A DNA stretch of 51,583 nt from Chthoniobacteraceae bacterium (GCA_947448395.1 CANFNA010000002.1:1-51583), one strand, 5' to 3'; shown: positions 35,254 through 46,463, numbered from the stretch's first letter. Made by a program: numbers and translations. Notes: a model not told the origin generated them from the letters alone.

Positions 35254-37341
35254 ATGTCTGCCAGCCCGCCCACAAAACTCCCAAGACGACTCAGGCCCCT
35301 GCTTGCCTGCGTTCTAGCGGGCACCCTCGCTCTTTCCTCCTCTCATGCCTCTTGGTGGCTCCCTTGGAAAAAAGAAGAAGCCCCACAAAAACCCAAGCAG
35401 CCCGGCGAAGACACCACCGTCGCCTTCCAGGGAAATAAAGCTTTTTCAGATAAATCCCTTCGCGCTTCGATCGAGGAACAACTGCAGCAAATCCGAAAAG
35501 AAGGATTCACCAGGCCAAACATCGACGATGCCGCTTACTACCTGTCTGCCTTCTACCAGAACAATGGGTATGCTGAGGTGGTCGTCACTCCAGAAAAGGA
35601 CGGACTAAAGCTCCTTCTAAAAATTCAAGAAGGCCCCACCTTTCGGCTCCGAAAGCTCACCCTTGTCGGAAACCATTCTCTACCGGAAAAGGACGTCAAA
35701 AGCGTTCTCGTGAGCGCCACAACAGACCGATTCGATCTAGACGAAAAAAAGCTCCCTTTTGTCCTCGATGATTTGCAGCGAGGATGCAGTCGCTTAGTCG
35801 ACTGGTATCAACTCGAGGGCTTTCTGAACGCAGAAGTGGATATGCCCAAGGCCTCCTTTTCTGCGGACTCCAAAGAAGCCGATGTTTCCATCGAAATCCA
35901 CGAAGGCGACCGTTTCGGTTTTGGCTCGGTTCAAATCAATGGATCTCCCAGCTTCGAAAAGGCGACCTTGTTGCGCGTCATCGATCCGCAGTTAAAGCTC
36001 CCCTACAACGCCCCTCGCGTCGCCTCGATTCAGAGTGCCTTACAGAAGTTTTATAATGAACGCGCCTACTTTGACGCCTCCGTCGAAGTATCCGCCGACC
36101 CCGCTGAAGCCGGAGCCAACTGTCGGGTTCCTGTCGTCATTCGCGTACAAGCGGGGCAGACGTACCGATTTCATGGCTCCGAATTCAAGGGACTCAGTCG
36201 GACCCAACCCTCGTGGATGCGCGAGCGACTTCTGAGCCTCGAGAATCAGCCTTACGATCCCGAAAAACTGGAATCCATCAATCGTCGCCTGATGGCCTCC
36301 GGTCTATTCTCCTCCCTCCAAATCGACCCCATTCCGCAACCCGATCACACGCTACGCCTCCGAGTGACCGCGGAAGAATCGATGGCTCGCGACATCGGCT
36401 TCTCTCTGGGTTATGGGAGCTACGAAGGCGTGATGTTCGGAATTCGCGCATCCCATCGCAACCTTCTGGGGCGCGGACTCCACTTCAGCACCGAACTGGC
36501 CCTCTCCGAGCGAACAATCGCTCTGGAGTCGACCCTTGCCAACCCGTGGCTCTTTGAAACACCGACCGAGTTCATCAGCCGAGCCTTCATTCGGACGCGC
36601 TACGAGTTGGGCTATGACAAACGCGAGGCTGGAGTGCGCGCCGAGTTCTCAAGAAAGCTCCTGCCTCACCTTCGCTTAGCCACCTTCGCACAAACCCGAA
36701 CCGTCGAAATCACTCAAAGCGATCTGTCTCAAGCCGACCTTGGGAAAACTGCCTATCAGGTCGGCACGGTCGGACTCTCCGCCACCTTGGATAAGCGGAA
36801 CGACCCATTCCATCCCACCCGCGGATGGATCATTGGCGGCCTCTTCGACTCAAACGTCCTCCAAAATGGCAACTCATTCCTCCGCACTACGGGACGCCTC
36901 GGATGGCACTATCCGCTCCCAGGGGACATTGGCTTCGCCGCCAGCGCCCGCATTGGAATCCTCTCCCAAACAGCACAGCCACCGGTTGATGAACGCTTCT
37001 TTCTTGGAGGCGCCACAACCGTCCGCAGCTTCCGTGAAAGGGAACTAGGCCCCCACGATTCCAGACCGTACCCCATCGGAGGGTCTTCCTATTCCTTACT
37101 CAACGCTGAGCTTGATTTTCCGCTCCTCCAAAACCTCCGAGGCGCGTTCTTCTACGACACAGGAAGCCTTTCCGAATCTGGAAACAAAATCCCTCTCTCC
37201 GATTTCCGTTCCGCACTCGGCATCGGACTTCGGTACGCCCTTCCTGTCGGCCCCCTGCGCTTTGACGTCGGATTCAACCCCGATCGGAAGCCCTCTGAGA
37301 ATTGGGGGGCCGCGCATCTTTCCTTCGGCTTCGCTTTCTAG
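35254..37341 (+). CDS. TamA/BamA-family outer membrane beta-barrel protein
   Basis: Omp85-family barrel of 695 residues. A signal peptide (LLACVLAGTLALSSSHA) is followed by a Lys/Pro-rich linker and then about four POTRA-like units (about 45-365; for example FRLRKLTLVGNHSLPEKDV and RFGFGSVQINGSPSFEKATL), then a 16-strand type barrel beginning near SMARDIGFSLGYGSYEG. The lid motif VRSFRERELGP stands for the usual VRGF, and the protein ends in aromatic FGFAF, the outer-membrane insertion signal. TamA has three POTRA domains and BamA five, so four is intermediate; POTRA number is estimated by eye. The adjacent tamB gene favours TamA. A purine-rich AAGAAAG stands just before ATG 35254. Confidence 0.9.
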   Translation: MSASPPTKLPRRLRPLLACVLAGTLALSSSHASWWLPWKKEEAPQKPKQPGEDTTVAFQGNKAFSDKSLRASIEEQLQQIRKEGFTRPNIDDAAYYLSAFYQNNGYAEVVVTPEKDGLKLLLKIQEGPTFRLRKLTLVGNHSLPEKDVKSVLVSATTDRFDLDEKKLPFVLDDLQRGCSRLVDWYQLEGFLNAEVDMPKASFSADSKEADVSIEIHEGDRFGFGSVQINGSPSFEKATLLRVIDPQLKLPYNAPRVASIQSALQKFYNERAYFDASVEVSADPAEAGANCRVPVVIRVQAGQTYRFHGSEFKGLSRTQPSWMRERLLSLENQPYDPEKLESINRRLMASGLFSSLQIDPIPQPDHTLRLRVTAEESMARDIGFSLGYGSYEGVMFGIRASHRNLLGRGLHFSTELALSERTIALESTLANPWLFETPTEFISRAFIRTRYELGYDKREAGVRAEFSRKLLPHLRLATFAQTRTVEITQSDLSQADLGKTAYQVGTVGLSATLDKRNDPFHPTRGWIIGGLFDSNVLQNGNSFLRTTGRLGWHYPLPGDIGFAASARIGILSQTAQPPVDERFFLGGATTVRSFRERELGPHDSRPYPIGGSSYSLLNAELDFPLLQNLRGAFFYDTGSLSESGNKIPLSDFRSALGIGLRYALPVGPLRFDVGFNPDRKPSENWGAAHLSFGFAF

Positions 37342-37385
37342 GCTCCCGTTCGCCCTCCCTCCCGCGCCCACAACAACCCCAGTAC

Positions 37386-38114
37386 ATGAATCTAAAAGTC
37401 CTCCTCCCACTTGTCGCGAGCCTAACACTCGCCTCCTTCGCAAATCTGCATGGAGCAGACCCGAAACGCCCCGAATACGAAACCCGCGCGGACCATGACC
37501 AAAATGGCATCGGGAAATTCTATCTCGGAAGGGAAATTGCCCGCGTGATGGGACACCAGGCAGCCGGATGGCTAGAGCGGCCAGAACGCGAGACAGAGGA
37601 ACGCACGGATCTCCTCGTGGAAGCAATGGAACTGAAACCGGGCGAATTCGTCGCCGATATCGGGGCCGGCTCCGGTTACTTCTGCTGGCGCATGGGCAAA
37701 AAAGTCGCCCCAAACGGCAAGGTTTTCGCCGTGGACATTCAGCAGGAAATGCTCGAACTCCTGCAACGGAACATGGCGCGACACGAAGTTTCTAACGTCA
37801 CCTCCGTGCTCGGTACTGCTTCCGATCCAAAACTCCCGGCAGCCAGCGTCCACACTATTCTTTTGGTCGACGTCTATCATGAATTTGAGTTCCCGTTCGA
37901 AATGCTCCAATCCATGATTCACGCCCTTAAAAAAGGGGGCCGGATCGTATGGGTTGAATTTCGGGCCGAAGATCCGAGCGTAAACATTAAGCGCGTCCAC
38001 AAGATGTCCGTTGAACAGGCAATCAAAGAGGCCTCCGTGTTCCCCAATCTCCACTGGGAAAAGACCATCGATGTTCTTCCTCAGCAACACATCATGATCT
38101 TCCGCAAATCCTGA
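37386..38114 (+). CDS. Exported SAM-dependent methyltransferase-fold protein
   Basis: Class I methyltransferase fold, 242 residues, with the SAM motif VADIGAGSGYFCWRMGKKV, the acidic strand KVFAVDIQQEML, and a later LLVDVYHEFEFP. It is unusual in carrying a clean signal peptide (MNLKVLLPLVASLTLASFAN, cleavage near LHGAD), although SAM is not known to be available in the periplasm. Related exported methyltransferases are common in Planctomycetes and Verrucomicrobia, function unknown. ATG 37386 is chosen over an earlier in-frame codon at 37302, which would place a non-protein-like stretch before the signal. prmA follows 28 bases later. Confidence 0.88.
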   Translation: MNLKVLLPLVASLTLASFANLHGADPKRPEYETRADHDQNGIGKFYLGREIARVMGHQAAGWLERPERETEERTDLLVEAMELKPGEFVADIGAGSGYFCWRMGKKVAPNGKVFAVDIQQEMLELLQRNMARHEVSNVTSVLGTASDPKLPAASVHTILLVDVYHEFEFPFEMLQSMIHALKKGGRIVWVEFRAEDPSVNIKRVHKMSVEQAIKEASVFPNLHWEKTIDVLPQQHIMIFRKS

Positions 38115-38142
38115 TCACCTCCTCGATACCTCCCTTCTCCTC

Positions 38143-39015
38143 ATGCCCAAACTCGACCCTAACCGTTTCTCTTGGAATAAGCGCTCTGCCGCCGTCACCG
38201 CAGACGACTGGTTTGAAACCCTCGCCTACCTAGGACCTCAGAGAGTCATGGTCACGGAGTTGGCTGGCGCGAGAACCGCGCAAATTCAGGCCCACGGCCT
38301 CAGCCATCGCGAAGCAATGGCTCTCCAAAAGGAGCACGGAGGCTCCATCCGTGAGGCCCGCTGGCTCACCTCCCAAAATCCACCCCAACGCGCCCCCATC
38401 AAAGTCAGGGGAAAATTCACCGTAGTCAGCACGGAAACGGAGCGAAACAAAGCGCAGAAGGCCAAGGCCATACCCGCCCTCTGGATTCCAGCAGGAATGG
38501 CGTTTGGAACTGGAGAACATGCAACCACCGCCATGTGCCTTCGCCAACTCGCAGATATCTCAAAATCCCTCGAACCGGGCCACTGGGAGTTTCTCGATCT
38601 GGGCACCGGCTCCGCGATCCTCGCAATGGCGGCCAGAGTGCTCGGAGCCAAAAAAGTGCTCGCTACCGATTTCGACCCGCACGCCATCCGGACCGCTCGC
38701 GAAAATGTCACCAATAACCAACTCGACGGCATCCGACTCCTGCGTTCCGACGTTCTGCAATGGAGCCCTGATCGAAAGTGGCCGGTCGTCGCCGCAAATC
38801 TCTTCAGCGGTATTTTGATCGAGGCTTCAAAAACGATCACCGCGGCCTTGCAACCGGGCGGCGCCCTCATTCTTTCAGGCGTCTTACGTGAACAAGAAGC
38901 GGACGTCCTCAAGACTTTCACACGCCTTGGAATACGGTTCGAAAAAGTCGTCAGAAAGGGCAAATGGATCAGCGCGCGCGGCGTCCTGTCCACCCGCGTA
39001 ACCTCAAAGCGTTAA
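38143..39015 (+). CDS. prmA: Ribosomal protein L11 methyltransferase
   Basis: Cytoplasmic enzyme that methylates ribosomal protein L11 using SAM. The 290 residues include the PrmA motif [14 protein letters not shown] and the SAM motif [20 protein letters not shown], then [16 protein letters not shown] and [13 protein letters not shown], which stands for the NPPY-like loop in PrmA. The gene is downstream of the exported methyltransferase and starts after a pyrimidine-rich leader. Its 3' end overlaps the convergent copper ATPase gene by 47 bases. Assignment is good, though PrmA and other N-methyltransferases can be confused. Confidence 0.88.
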   Translation: MPKLDPNRFSWNKRSAAVTADDWFETLAYLGPQRVMVTELAGARTAQIQAHGLSHREAMALQKEHGGSIREARWLTSQNPPQRAPIKVRGKFTVVSTETERNKAQKAKAIPALWIPAGMAFGTGEHATTAMCLRQLADISKSLEPGHWEFLDLGTGSAILAMAARVLGAKKVLATDFDPHAIRTARENVTNNQLDGIRLLRSDVLQWSPDRKWPVVAANLFSGILIEASKTITAALQPGGALILSGVLREQEADVLKTFTRLGIRFEKVVRKGKWISARGVLSTRVTSKR

Positions 39016-41191
39016 GCACTACGCTCACAGAAGAAAGCGCCATCGCAGCGGAGGCCAACATGGGTCCAGGCACCCACCCCAATGTCCCTGTCACTCCAGC
39101 GGCCAAAGGCAGCGCCAAAAGATTATAGCCCATCGCAAAAGCCAGGTTTTGCCGGATAATCCTCAGCGTCCGACGCGATAAATCAAAGGCTTCAGGCAAA
39201 GCCCTCAAATCATCCCGAACCAGCGTCACATCGGCTGACTGACGCGCCACCGCGGTTCCTCCCCCCATTGCGACTCCCAAGTCCGCCTGCACCAATGCCG
39301 GCGCATCATTAATCCCATCTCCAACCATCACCACAAATTCCCCGCGTTTCTGAAGTTCCTCGACCACCCCCCTTTTCCCATCGGGTAAAACCTCGGCGTG
39401 CACTTCCTCAATCCCCGCCTCCCGAGCAATCCGTTCCGCAATCGCTCGTTGATCCCCAGAAAGTAAAATCGTTCTCAAACCCCGCTGGTGTAACCCCTGC
39501 ACCACCTCGAACGTCTCAGCACGAAGTTGATCCTCCACACGAAACCACCCCGCAAAGACGCCATCCACCGCCACCCAGATCCGCTGACCAGAAGGGTCCG
39601 CACTCACCTCGGAATTGGGTAAAAAGACCCTTTCTTTCTCCATCAGCGCGCGATTGCCTACCAGCAATTGCACGCTCTCAACTTTTGCCCGAATCCCCAG
39701 ACCGGGAATGGATTCAACGAATTCTACCGGTTGCGAAACCTGCAAACCTGCCTCCTTCGCCGCTCGAATCACAGCAGCTCCCAGCGGGTGCGCGCTGGAT
39801 TGCTCTGCGGCGGCAACCCACGACAATACTCTCCGCTCAAATGACTTTCGCTCCCACCATTCGGCCACCTGTAAACGACCTGCGGTAATCGTACCCGTTT
39901 TGTCCAAAACCATCACGGTCGCTCGGGAAAGCAGCTCCAAAGCCTCGGCACTGCGAAAAAGAATCCCACGCCTCGCCGCCGTTCCGCTCCCAACCAAAAC
40001 CGCCGCCGGAGTCGCCAACCCCAAGGCGCAAGGGCAAGCCACGACCAGCACCGTTAGCCCGCGCCAAATGGCGACCCAAAGAGCATCTCGCTCAGGTCCA
40101 TACAGCATCCAGAGTAAAAAAGTCGCCAAGGAGATCAGAAGCACCGCCGTGCAAAAATGCCCAGAAAGAGCATCCGCCGTCCTCTGAATTGGCGCCTTCG
40201 ACGCCTGGGCCTTTTCAACAATGTCCACCACCTGCCTCAAAAAAGCAGACCTCCCAGCAGCCTCCACCCTTACACGAATCGCTCCAGCCCCATTGACCGT
40301 CCCACCCACCACTGCGTCTCCGACCGTCCTCACCACCGGAACTGATTCGCCAGTCACCCAGCTCTGATCCACCGAGGACTGCCCCGAAACCACCGCGCCA
40401 TCCACTGGAATCCGCTCTCCAGAAGCCACACTCACGATCATCCCAGGAACGACCTGCTCGAGAGGCATCTCAACAATCATTCCGTCGCGCTCCACCCGAA
40501 CCGTTCCAGGCTGAAGCTCCGCGAGGGACTGAATCGCGTTCCCTGCCGCATGGCGGGCGCGTCCCTCGAGCCAGCGCCCAAGCAAAGCGAAGGTAATAAT
40601 CCCAGCCGCCGCCTCAAAATAACTGCCAAAGTGTCCCGCACGGCCAGCGATCGACTCCGCCATACTTGCCCCCCAAGCCAATACCGCCCCAGAACCCACC
40701 AGAGTATCCATGTCCGGTGCTCTGCGGAAAATCGAACCGAGGGCCGACCTTAAAATGCCAGCGCCCGCCACAAAAACGACACCCCCCGCAACAGCCGCCT
40801 GAACCCATAAGCTAAAGCTCTTAGGCATCATGCCCCCAAACCCGCCCATATGCGCCCACATTGAAAATACAGCCAGAGGAATAAATCCCCCCGCGGCAAG
40901 CACTAACCGCCTAAACGCCAAATCAGCATCCTTAATTCCGAGCGATTCACTCCCTTTCAATGATGCCGCATCTTTCAGTTGAGCTGAAAAGCCGGCTTTT
41001 GAGACCGCCAAAACTAACTCCTCCACGCGCATCTGATTCCGCGTCATCCGAATCGAAGCCGTTGCAGTGGCAAAATTAACAACCGCTTCCTCAACTCCAG
41101 AAATCCCTTTCAAAGCAGCTTCTAGACGACCAGCGCATGCGGCGCAGTGCATCCCCAAAATACGCAATTCGACTGTCTTATCAGATTCCAT
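38969..41191 (-). CDS. copA: Copper-translocating P1B-type ATPase
   Basis: Copper(I) exporter of 740 residues in the inner membrane. It has one N-terminal HMA domain with GMHCAAC (Cys16, Cys19), several helices, the transport motif [13 protein letters not shown], the phosphorylation site LDKTGTI, the HP motif SSAHPLG, and [12 protein letters not shown]. The last helices have [11 protein letters not shown] and [13 protein letters not shown], the YN and MxxSS pattern of Cu+ pumps. ATG 41191 is chosen because the upstream frame (to 41431) is not protein-like. A palindrome TACTCC-TT-GGAGTA (41191-41204) sits at the start and includes an AAGGAGT one base from ATG. The last 47 bases overlap prmA. 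Confidence 0.94.
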   Translation of the reverse strand: MESDKTVELRILGMHCAACAGRLEAALKGISGVEEAVVNFATATASIRMTRNQMRVEELVLAVSKAGFSAQLKDAASLKGSESLGIKDADLAFRRLVLAAGGFIPLAVFSMWAHMGGFGGMMPKSFSLWVQAAVAGGVVFVAGAGILRSALGSIFRRAPDMDTLVGSGAVLAWGASMAESIAGRAGHFGSYFEAAAGIITFALLGRWLEGRARHAAGNAIQSLAELQPGTVRVERDGMIVEMPLEQVVPGMIVSVASGERIPVDGAVVSGQSSVDQSWVTGESVPVVRTVGDAVVGGTVNGAGAIRVRVEAAGRSAFLRQVVDIVEKAQASKAPIQRTADALSGHFCTAVLLISLATFLLWMLYGPERDALWVAIWRGLTVLVVACPCALGLATPAAVLVGSGTAARRGILFRSAEALELLSRATVMVLDKTGTITAGRLQVAEWWERKSFERRVLSWVAAAEQSSAHPLGAAVIRAAKEAGLQVSQPVEFVESIPGLGIRAKVESVQLLVGNRALMEKERVFLPNSEVSADPSGQRIWVAVDGVFAGWFRVEDQLRAETFEVVQGLHQRGLRTILLSGDQRAIAERIAREAGIEEVHAEVLPDGKRGVVEELQKRGEFVVMVGDGINDAPALVQADLGVAMGGGTAVARQSADVTLVRDDLRALPEAFDLSRRTLRIIRQNLAFAMGYNLLALPLAAGVTGTLGWVPGPMLASAAMALSSVSVVLNALRLRGWTGRRAR

Positions 41192-41204
41192 ACTCCTTGG
41201 AGTA
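41191..41204. promoter_or_regulatory. Palindrome at the copA start codon
   Basis: Inverted repeat TACTCC-TT-GGAGTA. On the minus strand it contains AAGGAGT one base before the copA ATG, so in RNA it could hide the ribosome-binding site, and in DNA it could be a regulator site. No copper regulator gene is nearby; the role is not proven. Confidence 0.3.
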
Positions 41205-41345
41205 CATTCGAGTTGGGGGCCATTGTTAGCCGAGGATTGCTTGGAGAGCACGACTCCCTTGCACCTTCCCATCCAGTTTGCTCTGACAGACTCTCCACCA
41301 TTCCCCTTTCCCCAACCGCAAACCGCATCTATCTTCGCACGTTCT

Positions 41346-43181
41346 ATGAACCCCGAGACTCTCAAAGCGGTAGAAGCTGGCAAACTGACCCAGTCGCAGG
41401 CGCAAGCCCTCGAAAAGCTGCGCGTCGACACCTACGTGCTCCACAAAAGCTGGGGCTTCGGCCAAATCGCAGATCTCAACTTTGAGCTAAATCAGATCAC
41501 CATCCATTTCACCTCGAAACGGGGGCACCAAATGCAATTGGTCTATGCGACCGAATCTCTGTCCCCCATCGAGCCCGATCACATCCTCGCCCGCATCGCC
41601 AAAGACCTCGCTGGAGTCCGAGCAGAAGCCTCGAACGATCCCGTCTCACTCGTTCGCCATATCCTTTCCAACCACGGCAACCGTCTCTCACAGGATAAAA
41701 TCGCCCAAATCCTCGTTCCAGCAGTCATGCGGGAACCGGATTTCAAAAAATGGTGGGACACAGCCAAGAAACAGCTGAAAAAAGACGGTCACTTCACACT
41801 GCCCTCTAAAAAAACCGATCCCATTGAACTCCACGAGGAAGCAATTTCTCGCGCCGAAAAGCACATCAAAGCCTTCTCGGAAGCACGTCAACTCAAGGAC
41901 CAGATCAATGCCCTCGATCAAATCCTACGCGACTTGGAAGAGTTTAGAGATCACCCTGAACATCTCCAATCCATCGTCCGTACGGCCGAGGATTCTGCTC
42001 GCAAAAACACCAAACTCGCGACGGCCGAATCTCTCACCATCATCATCATCCGTGATGAGTTAGCCGACCGCAGTAAGTTCGTGAAAATCGGCGAAAACAG
42101 CCCTTCCATCTCCGCCGTTCTTATCGAGGAACAGAAGGGCCTGCCCTCCCTACTCGAACAAATCCCGGCGGCAAGGCTCAAGCGCGCGCTCGCGGCATTT
42201 CCGCAGGCTTTTGGCGATGAGTGGACAGAAAAAGCACTCAGTCTCGTGACCCGAGGAACCACCAGACTAGTCTCCGAAGCGGCCCGTCTTCTTCAGGAAC
42301 ACAAACACACCGACATTCTCAAATCCGCTCTCGATCGCAGCATCCGCGACCATTCCCTCAGTTCCGCAGCGCTCACTTGGCTCTGCGACAAAAAAGAACG
42401 CAGCGGAGAATTTCGTTCGCTGATCCAACCTCGAGCCCTCAGCGCGATCATGTCTGCACTCGAGCGCGATCAGTTTAACGAAAACCGCGACCGCAAACTT
42501 CACGACTTGCTCATGAACGATCAGGAGCTGTTGCCTGACCTCATCGCAGGAGCCGGGATGGAGGAGCTCCGTGAAGTCATGCGTAAACTTCTGCTTTCTC
42601 CCGTTTTTGAAGATTTAAATAAGCGATCCCTTCTCGGACGCTTTGTGCGGGCTTATCCAGAATTGGAAAGCCTTATCTCTGGTGAGCGCGAGGAGCGCCA
42701 GGAAACCCTGATTGTTTCTTGGGAAAGTCTCGAGAAACGGCAGGTGGAGTATGAGGAACTCGTTTCCAAGAAAATCCCCGAAATTATCAAGGAGATCTCT
42801 GCGGCTCGTGAGCACGGCGATTTGCGTGAAAATTTCGAATACCACGCCGCCAAACAAGCGCGCACCATGCTGGAGCGGCGCAAAGCAGAAATGGAACGCG
42901 ATCTTTCCATCGCGCGAGGCACAGACTTTTCGAACGTCGACACCTCAATAGTGTCGATCGGAACGAGTGTCACCATCCGATGGGCCAAGGATGGTCGCGA
43001 GGAAACCTTCCACATCCTCGGAGCGTGGGACACCGATCCCTCCAAAGGCATCATATCCTACAAGGCTGCCATCGCCCAAGTCCTGGTGGGAAAACCTCTC
43101 GGAGCCTCGGTCATGCTTCCGACAGAAGCCGGCAATGAATCTGCCACCATTGCCTCCATTTCACCTTGGAATAAGGCATAG
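41346..43181 (+). CDS. greA: Long GreA-type transcription factor with N-terminal extension
   Basis: Protein of 611 residues whose C-terminal about 160 residues are a GreA/GreB transcript-cleavage factor; GreA itself is only about 158 residues. The tip motif [18 protein letters not shown] carries Asp492 and Glu495, matching the two acidic residues that reach the RNA polymerase active site. The C-terminal globular part ([20 protein letters not shown] and [10 protein letters not shown]) is also GreA-like. The N-terminal 450 residues are mostly helical, with a first module ([20 protein letters not shown]) resembling a small beta domain. Chlamydial GreA is similarly long (about 715 residues), which suggests a PVC-wide architecture. 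ATG 41346 is preferred; earlier frame is not protein-like. Confidence 0.88.
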   Translation: MNPETLKAVEAGKLTQSQAQALEKLRVDTYVLHKSWGFGQIADLNFELNQITIHFTSKRGHQMQLVYATESLSPIEPDHILARIAKDLAGVRAEASNDPVSLVRHILSNHGNRLSQDKIAQILVPAVMREPDFKKWWDTAKKQLKKDGHFTLPSKKTDPIELHEEAISRAEKHIKAFSEARQLKDQINALDQILRDLEEFRDHPEHLQSIVRTAEDSARKNTKLATAESLTIIIIRDELADRSKFVKIGENSPSISAVLIEEQKGLPSLLEQIPAARLKRALAAFPQAFGDEWTEKALSLVTRGTTRLVSEAARLLQEHKHTDILKSALDRSIRDHSLSSAALTWLCDKKERSGEFRSLIQPRALSAIMSALERDQFNENRDRKLHDLLMNDQELLPDLIAGAGMEELREVMRKLLLSPVFEDLNKRSLLGRFVRAYPELESLISGEREERQETLIVSWESLEKRQVEYEELVSKKIPEIIKEISAAREHGDLRENFEYHAAKQARTMLERRKAEMERDLSIARGTDFSNVDTSIVSIGTSVTIRWAKDGREETFHILGAWDTDPSKGIISYKAAIAQVLVGKPLGASVMLPTEAGNESATIASISPWNKA

Positions 43182-43274
43182 CCGCAACTCAGCTCCGTTC
43201 TGGATTTGGATTGCCCCAACCAACATCCCAGCTCACCCTTAAAAACTGTTTCAACACTGAACAACTATCGCTAA

Positions 43275-44567
<1,293 letters not shown>

Positions 44568-44578
44568 TTCTCTTCGTC

Positions 44579-44911
44579 GTGAGCGATCGTTTCCTAGAGC
44601 ACCAAGATCCTCAATCACGGACGGTGTGGGTTTCCCTCAACCGCCTAGTGATCGCTATGATTGTCCTCGTGATTATCGGGACTCTAGCAGCTCGTTATCT
44701 ACCTGAAACTGGGCGCAATAAAGAAATGCTCGCCAAAATTCAAGACTTGGAAACAAAAGCCACACGCAAGAAAGAGGTTCTCCTGCAAAACGAGCGTCGG
44801 GAGCGATTGCTCAGGACCAGTCCAGAGTATCTCAGCCTCATTGCCAGAGATAGACTCGATCTAATGCAGGAAGGGGAAACCCTGATTCGTTTCGAATCTG
44901 CTAAACGCTGA
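44579..44911 (+). CDS. ftsB: FtsB/DivIC septum formation initiator protein
   Basis: Small cell-division protein of 110 residues that links FtsL and FtsQ at the division site. It has a cytoplasmic N-terminus, one helix (LVIAMIVLVIIGTLAARY) at about 23-40, a coiled coil (MLAKIQDLETKATRKKEVL), and a C-terminal ending (RDRLDLMQEGETLIRF) typical of the DivIC family. The start is GTG 44579, 11 bases after eno. A strong terminator follows (44925-44966), so eno-ftsB form a unit. Confidence 0.9.
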   Translation: MSDRFLEHQDPQSRTVWVSLNRLVIAMIVLVIIGTLAARYLPETGRNKEMLAKIQDLETKATRKKEVLLQNERRERLLRTSPEYLSLIARDRLDLMQEGETLIRFESAKR

Positions 44912-44924
44912 ATTGGATATCTTT

Positions 44925-44966
44925 AGCGGCGGGAGGCCATACGTGCCCTCCCGCCGCTTTCTTTTT
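44925..44966 (+). terminator. Strong terminator between ftsB and prfB
   Basis: A perfect 12-bp stem, AGCGGCGGGAGG (44925-44936) with CCTCCCGCCGCT (44947-44958), is followed by TTCTTTTT. The T-run ends only a few bases before the prfB ATG (44971), so the structure may also affect prfB expression. Confidence 0.93.
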
Positions 44967-44970
44967 ATAT

Positions 44971-46108
44971 ATGCCTCTCGACCTTTCTACCCTCGACCTT
45001 TCTGACCTCCGGGCTCGTGTCTCCGAGCTTCGGAGGTATCTTTGACTTAGCGTCTCTGCAGTATCGCCTCTCCTCGATTGAGGAGGCCATGAGTGCCCCG
45101 GATTTTTGGGACAACAAAGAACGTGCGCAGCAGCAGATGGAGGAAATTTCAATCCTCCGTGGTAAAATAAACCCTCTGCTCGCCCTACAACGACAGATGG
45201 ACGATTTAGAGGTCCTACTCGAGTTATCTGTCGCTGAGGAAAATACCGAACAAGCCAGCATCGAGTTTACGCAGGAACTATCAACCTTCACCAAGGCCCT
45301 TGAGAGCTTTGAACTAAAGATGCTCCTCTCGGGCCCAAATGACCGTTATTCGGCCTTCCTCTCAGTGCAATCGGGAGCGGGCGGAACAGAGGCCTGTGAC
45401 TGGGCCGACATGCTTCTAAGAATGTATCAACGCTGGTGCGAACGCCGAGGATACCAGACCTCCGTCGTGGATATTCAGCCCGGCGACGAAGTTGGCATCA
45501 AATCTGCGACTATTAGAGTCACCGGAGAGCATGCATTTGGCTACCTCGCTACTGAACGAGGTGTTCATCGTTTGGTTCGCATTTCTCCCTTTGATTCAAA
45601 TAAGCGCCGCCATACTTCATTCGCTGGCGTCGATGTTGTGCCCGATCTCCCAGAAAGCGCGCCCATAGAAATTAATGAGGCCGACATTGAACTAGACACC
45701 TACCGCGCAGGCGGGAAAGGCGGTCAGAATGTGAATAAGGTAGAAACCGCCGTTCGGATTCGACACAAACCAACTGGTATCGTTGCCGCCTGTCAAAGCG
45801 AACGCTCCCAAGCACAAAACCGCAACCTAGCGATGCGAATGCTGGCAGCCAAACTCCAGCAAATCGAAGTCGATAAGCAAAGGGCCGAATTGGAGCGGCA
45901 ATATGGAGAAAAAGCCGACGTCGCGTTCGGTTCTCAGATCCGCTCCTACGTCTTCCAACCCTACCAAATGATCAAGGACCTTCGTACTGGCGTCCAAACC
46001 AGCAATTTACAAGACGTGATGGATGGCGATATCGACGCGTTCATCGAAGGCAAACTCCGTGGGCTTACAGCCAAAAAAGGAGCTTCAGAAGACGACCTAG
46101 AGGAATAA
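44971..46108 (+). CDS. prfB: Peptide chain release factor 2 with programmed +1 frameshift
   Basis: Release factor that reads UAA and UGA. The gene is in two frames: 44971-45042 (24 codons, [20 protein letters not shown] then RRYL) followed by in-frame TGA at 45043-45045, and the +1 frame from 45044 to 46108, giving 378 residues. The junction is GGAGGTATCTTTGAC, the same arrangement as the E. coli prfB site (a Shine-Dalgarno-like element, then CTT TGA C). The joined protein has the stop-codon recognition motif SPF at 205-207 and the GGQ motif at 250-252, the same positions as in E. coli RF2. No Shine-Dalgarno site precedes ATG 44971, and a terminator ends just before it. Confidence 0.96.
45032..45046 (+). 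promoter_or_regulatory. prfB programmed frameshift signal
   Basis: GGAGGTATCTTTGAC: an internal Shine-Dalgarno-like GGAGG at 45032-45036, then the slippery CTT before TGA (45043-45045) and C. When RF2 is scarce the ribosome slips forward at CTT-T to GAC and makes full-length RF2, an autoregulatory loop known from E. coli. Confidence 0.95.
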
Positions 46109-46150
46109 GCTCTTTTGCCTTCGGGCCAAACCTTTCATAGAGACTTAATA

Positions 46151-46185
46151 AAAAACCCCGTCTCCTACAAGGAGACGGGGTTTTT
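46151..46185. terminator. Bidirectional terminator between prfB and rpmA
   Basis: Arms AAAAACCCCGTCTCC (46151-46165) and GGAGACGGGGTTTTT (46171-46185) form a perfect 15-bp stem with a 5-base loop. It has T-runs on both strands and lies between the convergent prfB and rpmA genes. Confidence 0.95.
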
Positions 46186-46205
46186 GTAAGAGCAAATCGA
46201 CAATC

Positions 46206-46463
46206 TTAGTTGGCGGCCACCGAAACATCCACGTTGACACGGCGTCCTTCGCGATCAAAGCGAACATGACCATCAACCAAAGCAAAAATTGTGTAGTCCT
46301 TCCCAATTCCAACCCCTTTGCCTGGGATGAACTTGGTGCCACGTTGACGAATGATGATGTTTCCAGCGATCACAGCCTCGCTTCCAAACTTTTTCACTCC
46401 AAGTCGCTTGCTGTGGCTGTCGCGACCATTCTTTACGGAACCTTGACCTTTCTTATGAGCCAT
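46206..46463 (-). CDS. rpmA: 50S ribosomal protein L27
   Basis: Ribosomal protein L27, 85 residues, at the peptidyl-transferase centre. The N-terminus starts [16 protein letters not shown] and the core has [15 protein letters not shown] and [12 protein letters not shown]. The N-terminal tail is the direct form (no cleavable prefix as in Firmicutes). It lies 23 bases downstream of rplU in the classic L21-L27 order and ends at a bidirectional terminator. Confidence 0.97.
   Translation of the reverse strand: MAHKKGQGSVKNGRDSHSKRLGVKKFGSEAVIAGNIIIRQRGTKFIPGKGVGIGKDYTIFALVDGHVRFDREGRRVNVDVSVAAN

Noticed and set aside
45017-45043. Separate TTG/GTG-type start for prfB in the +1 frame
   Set aside because: The zero-frame start at 44971 plus the canonical frameshift site explains the gene and gives the usual RF2 N-terminus.
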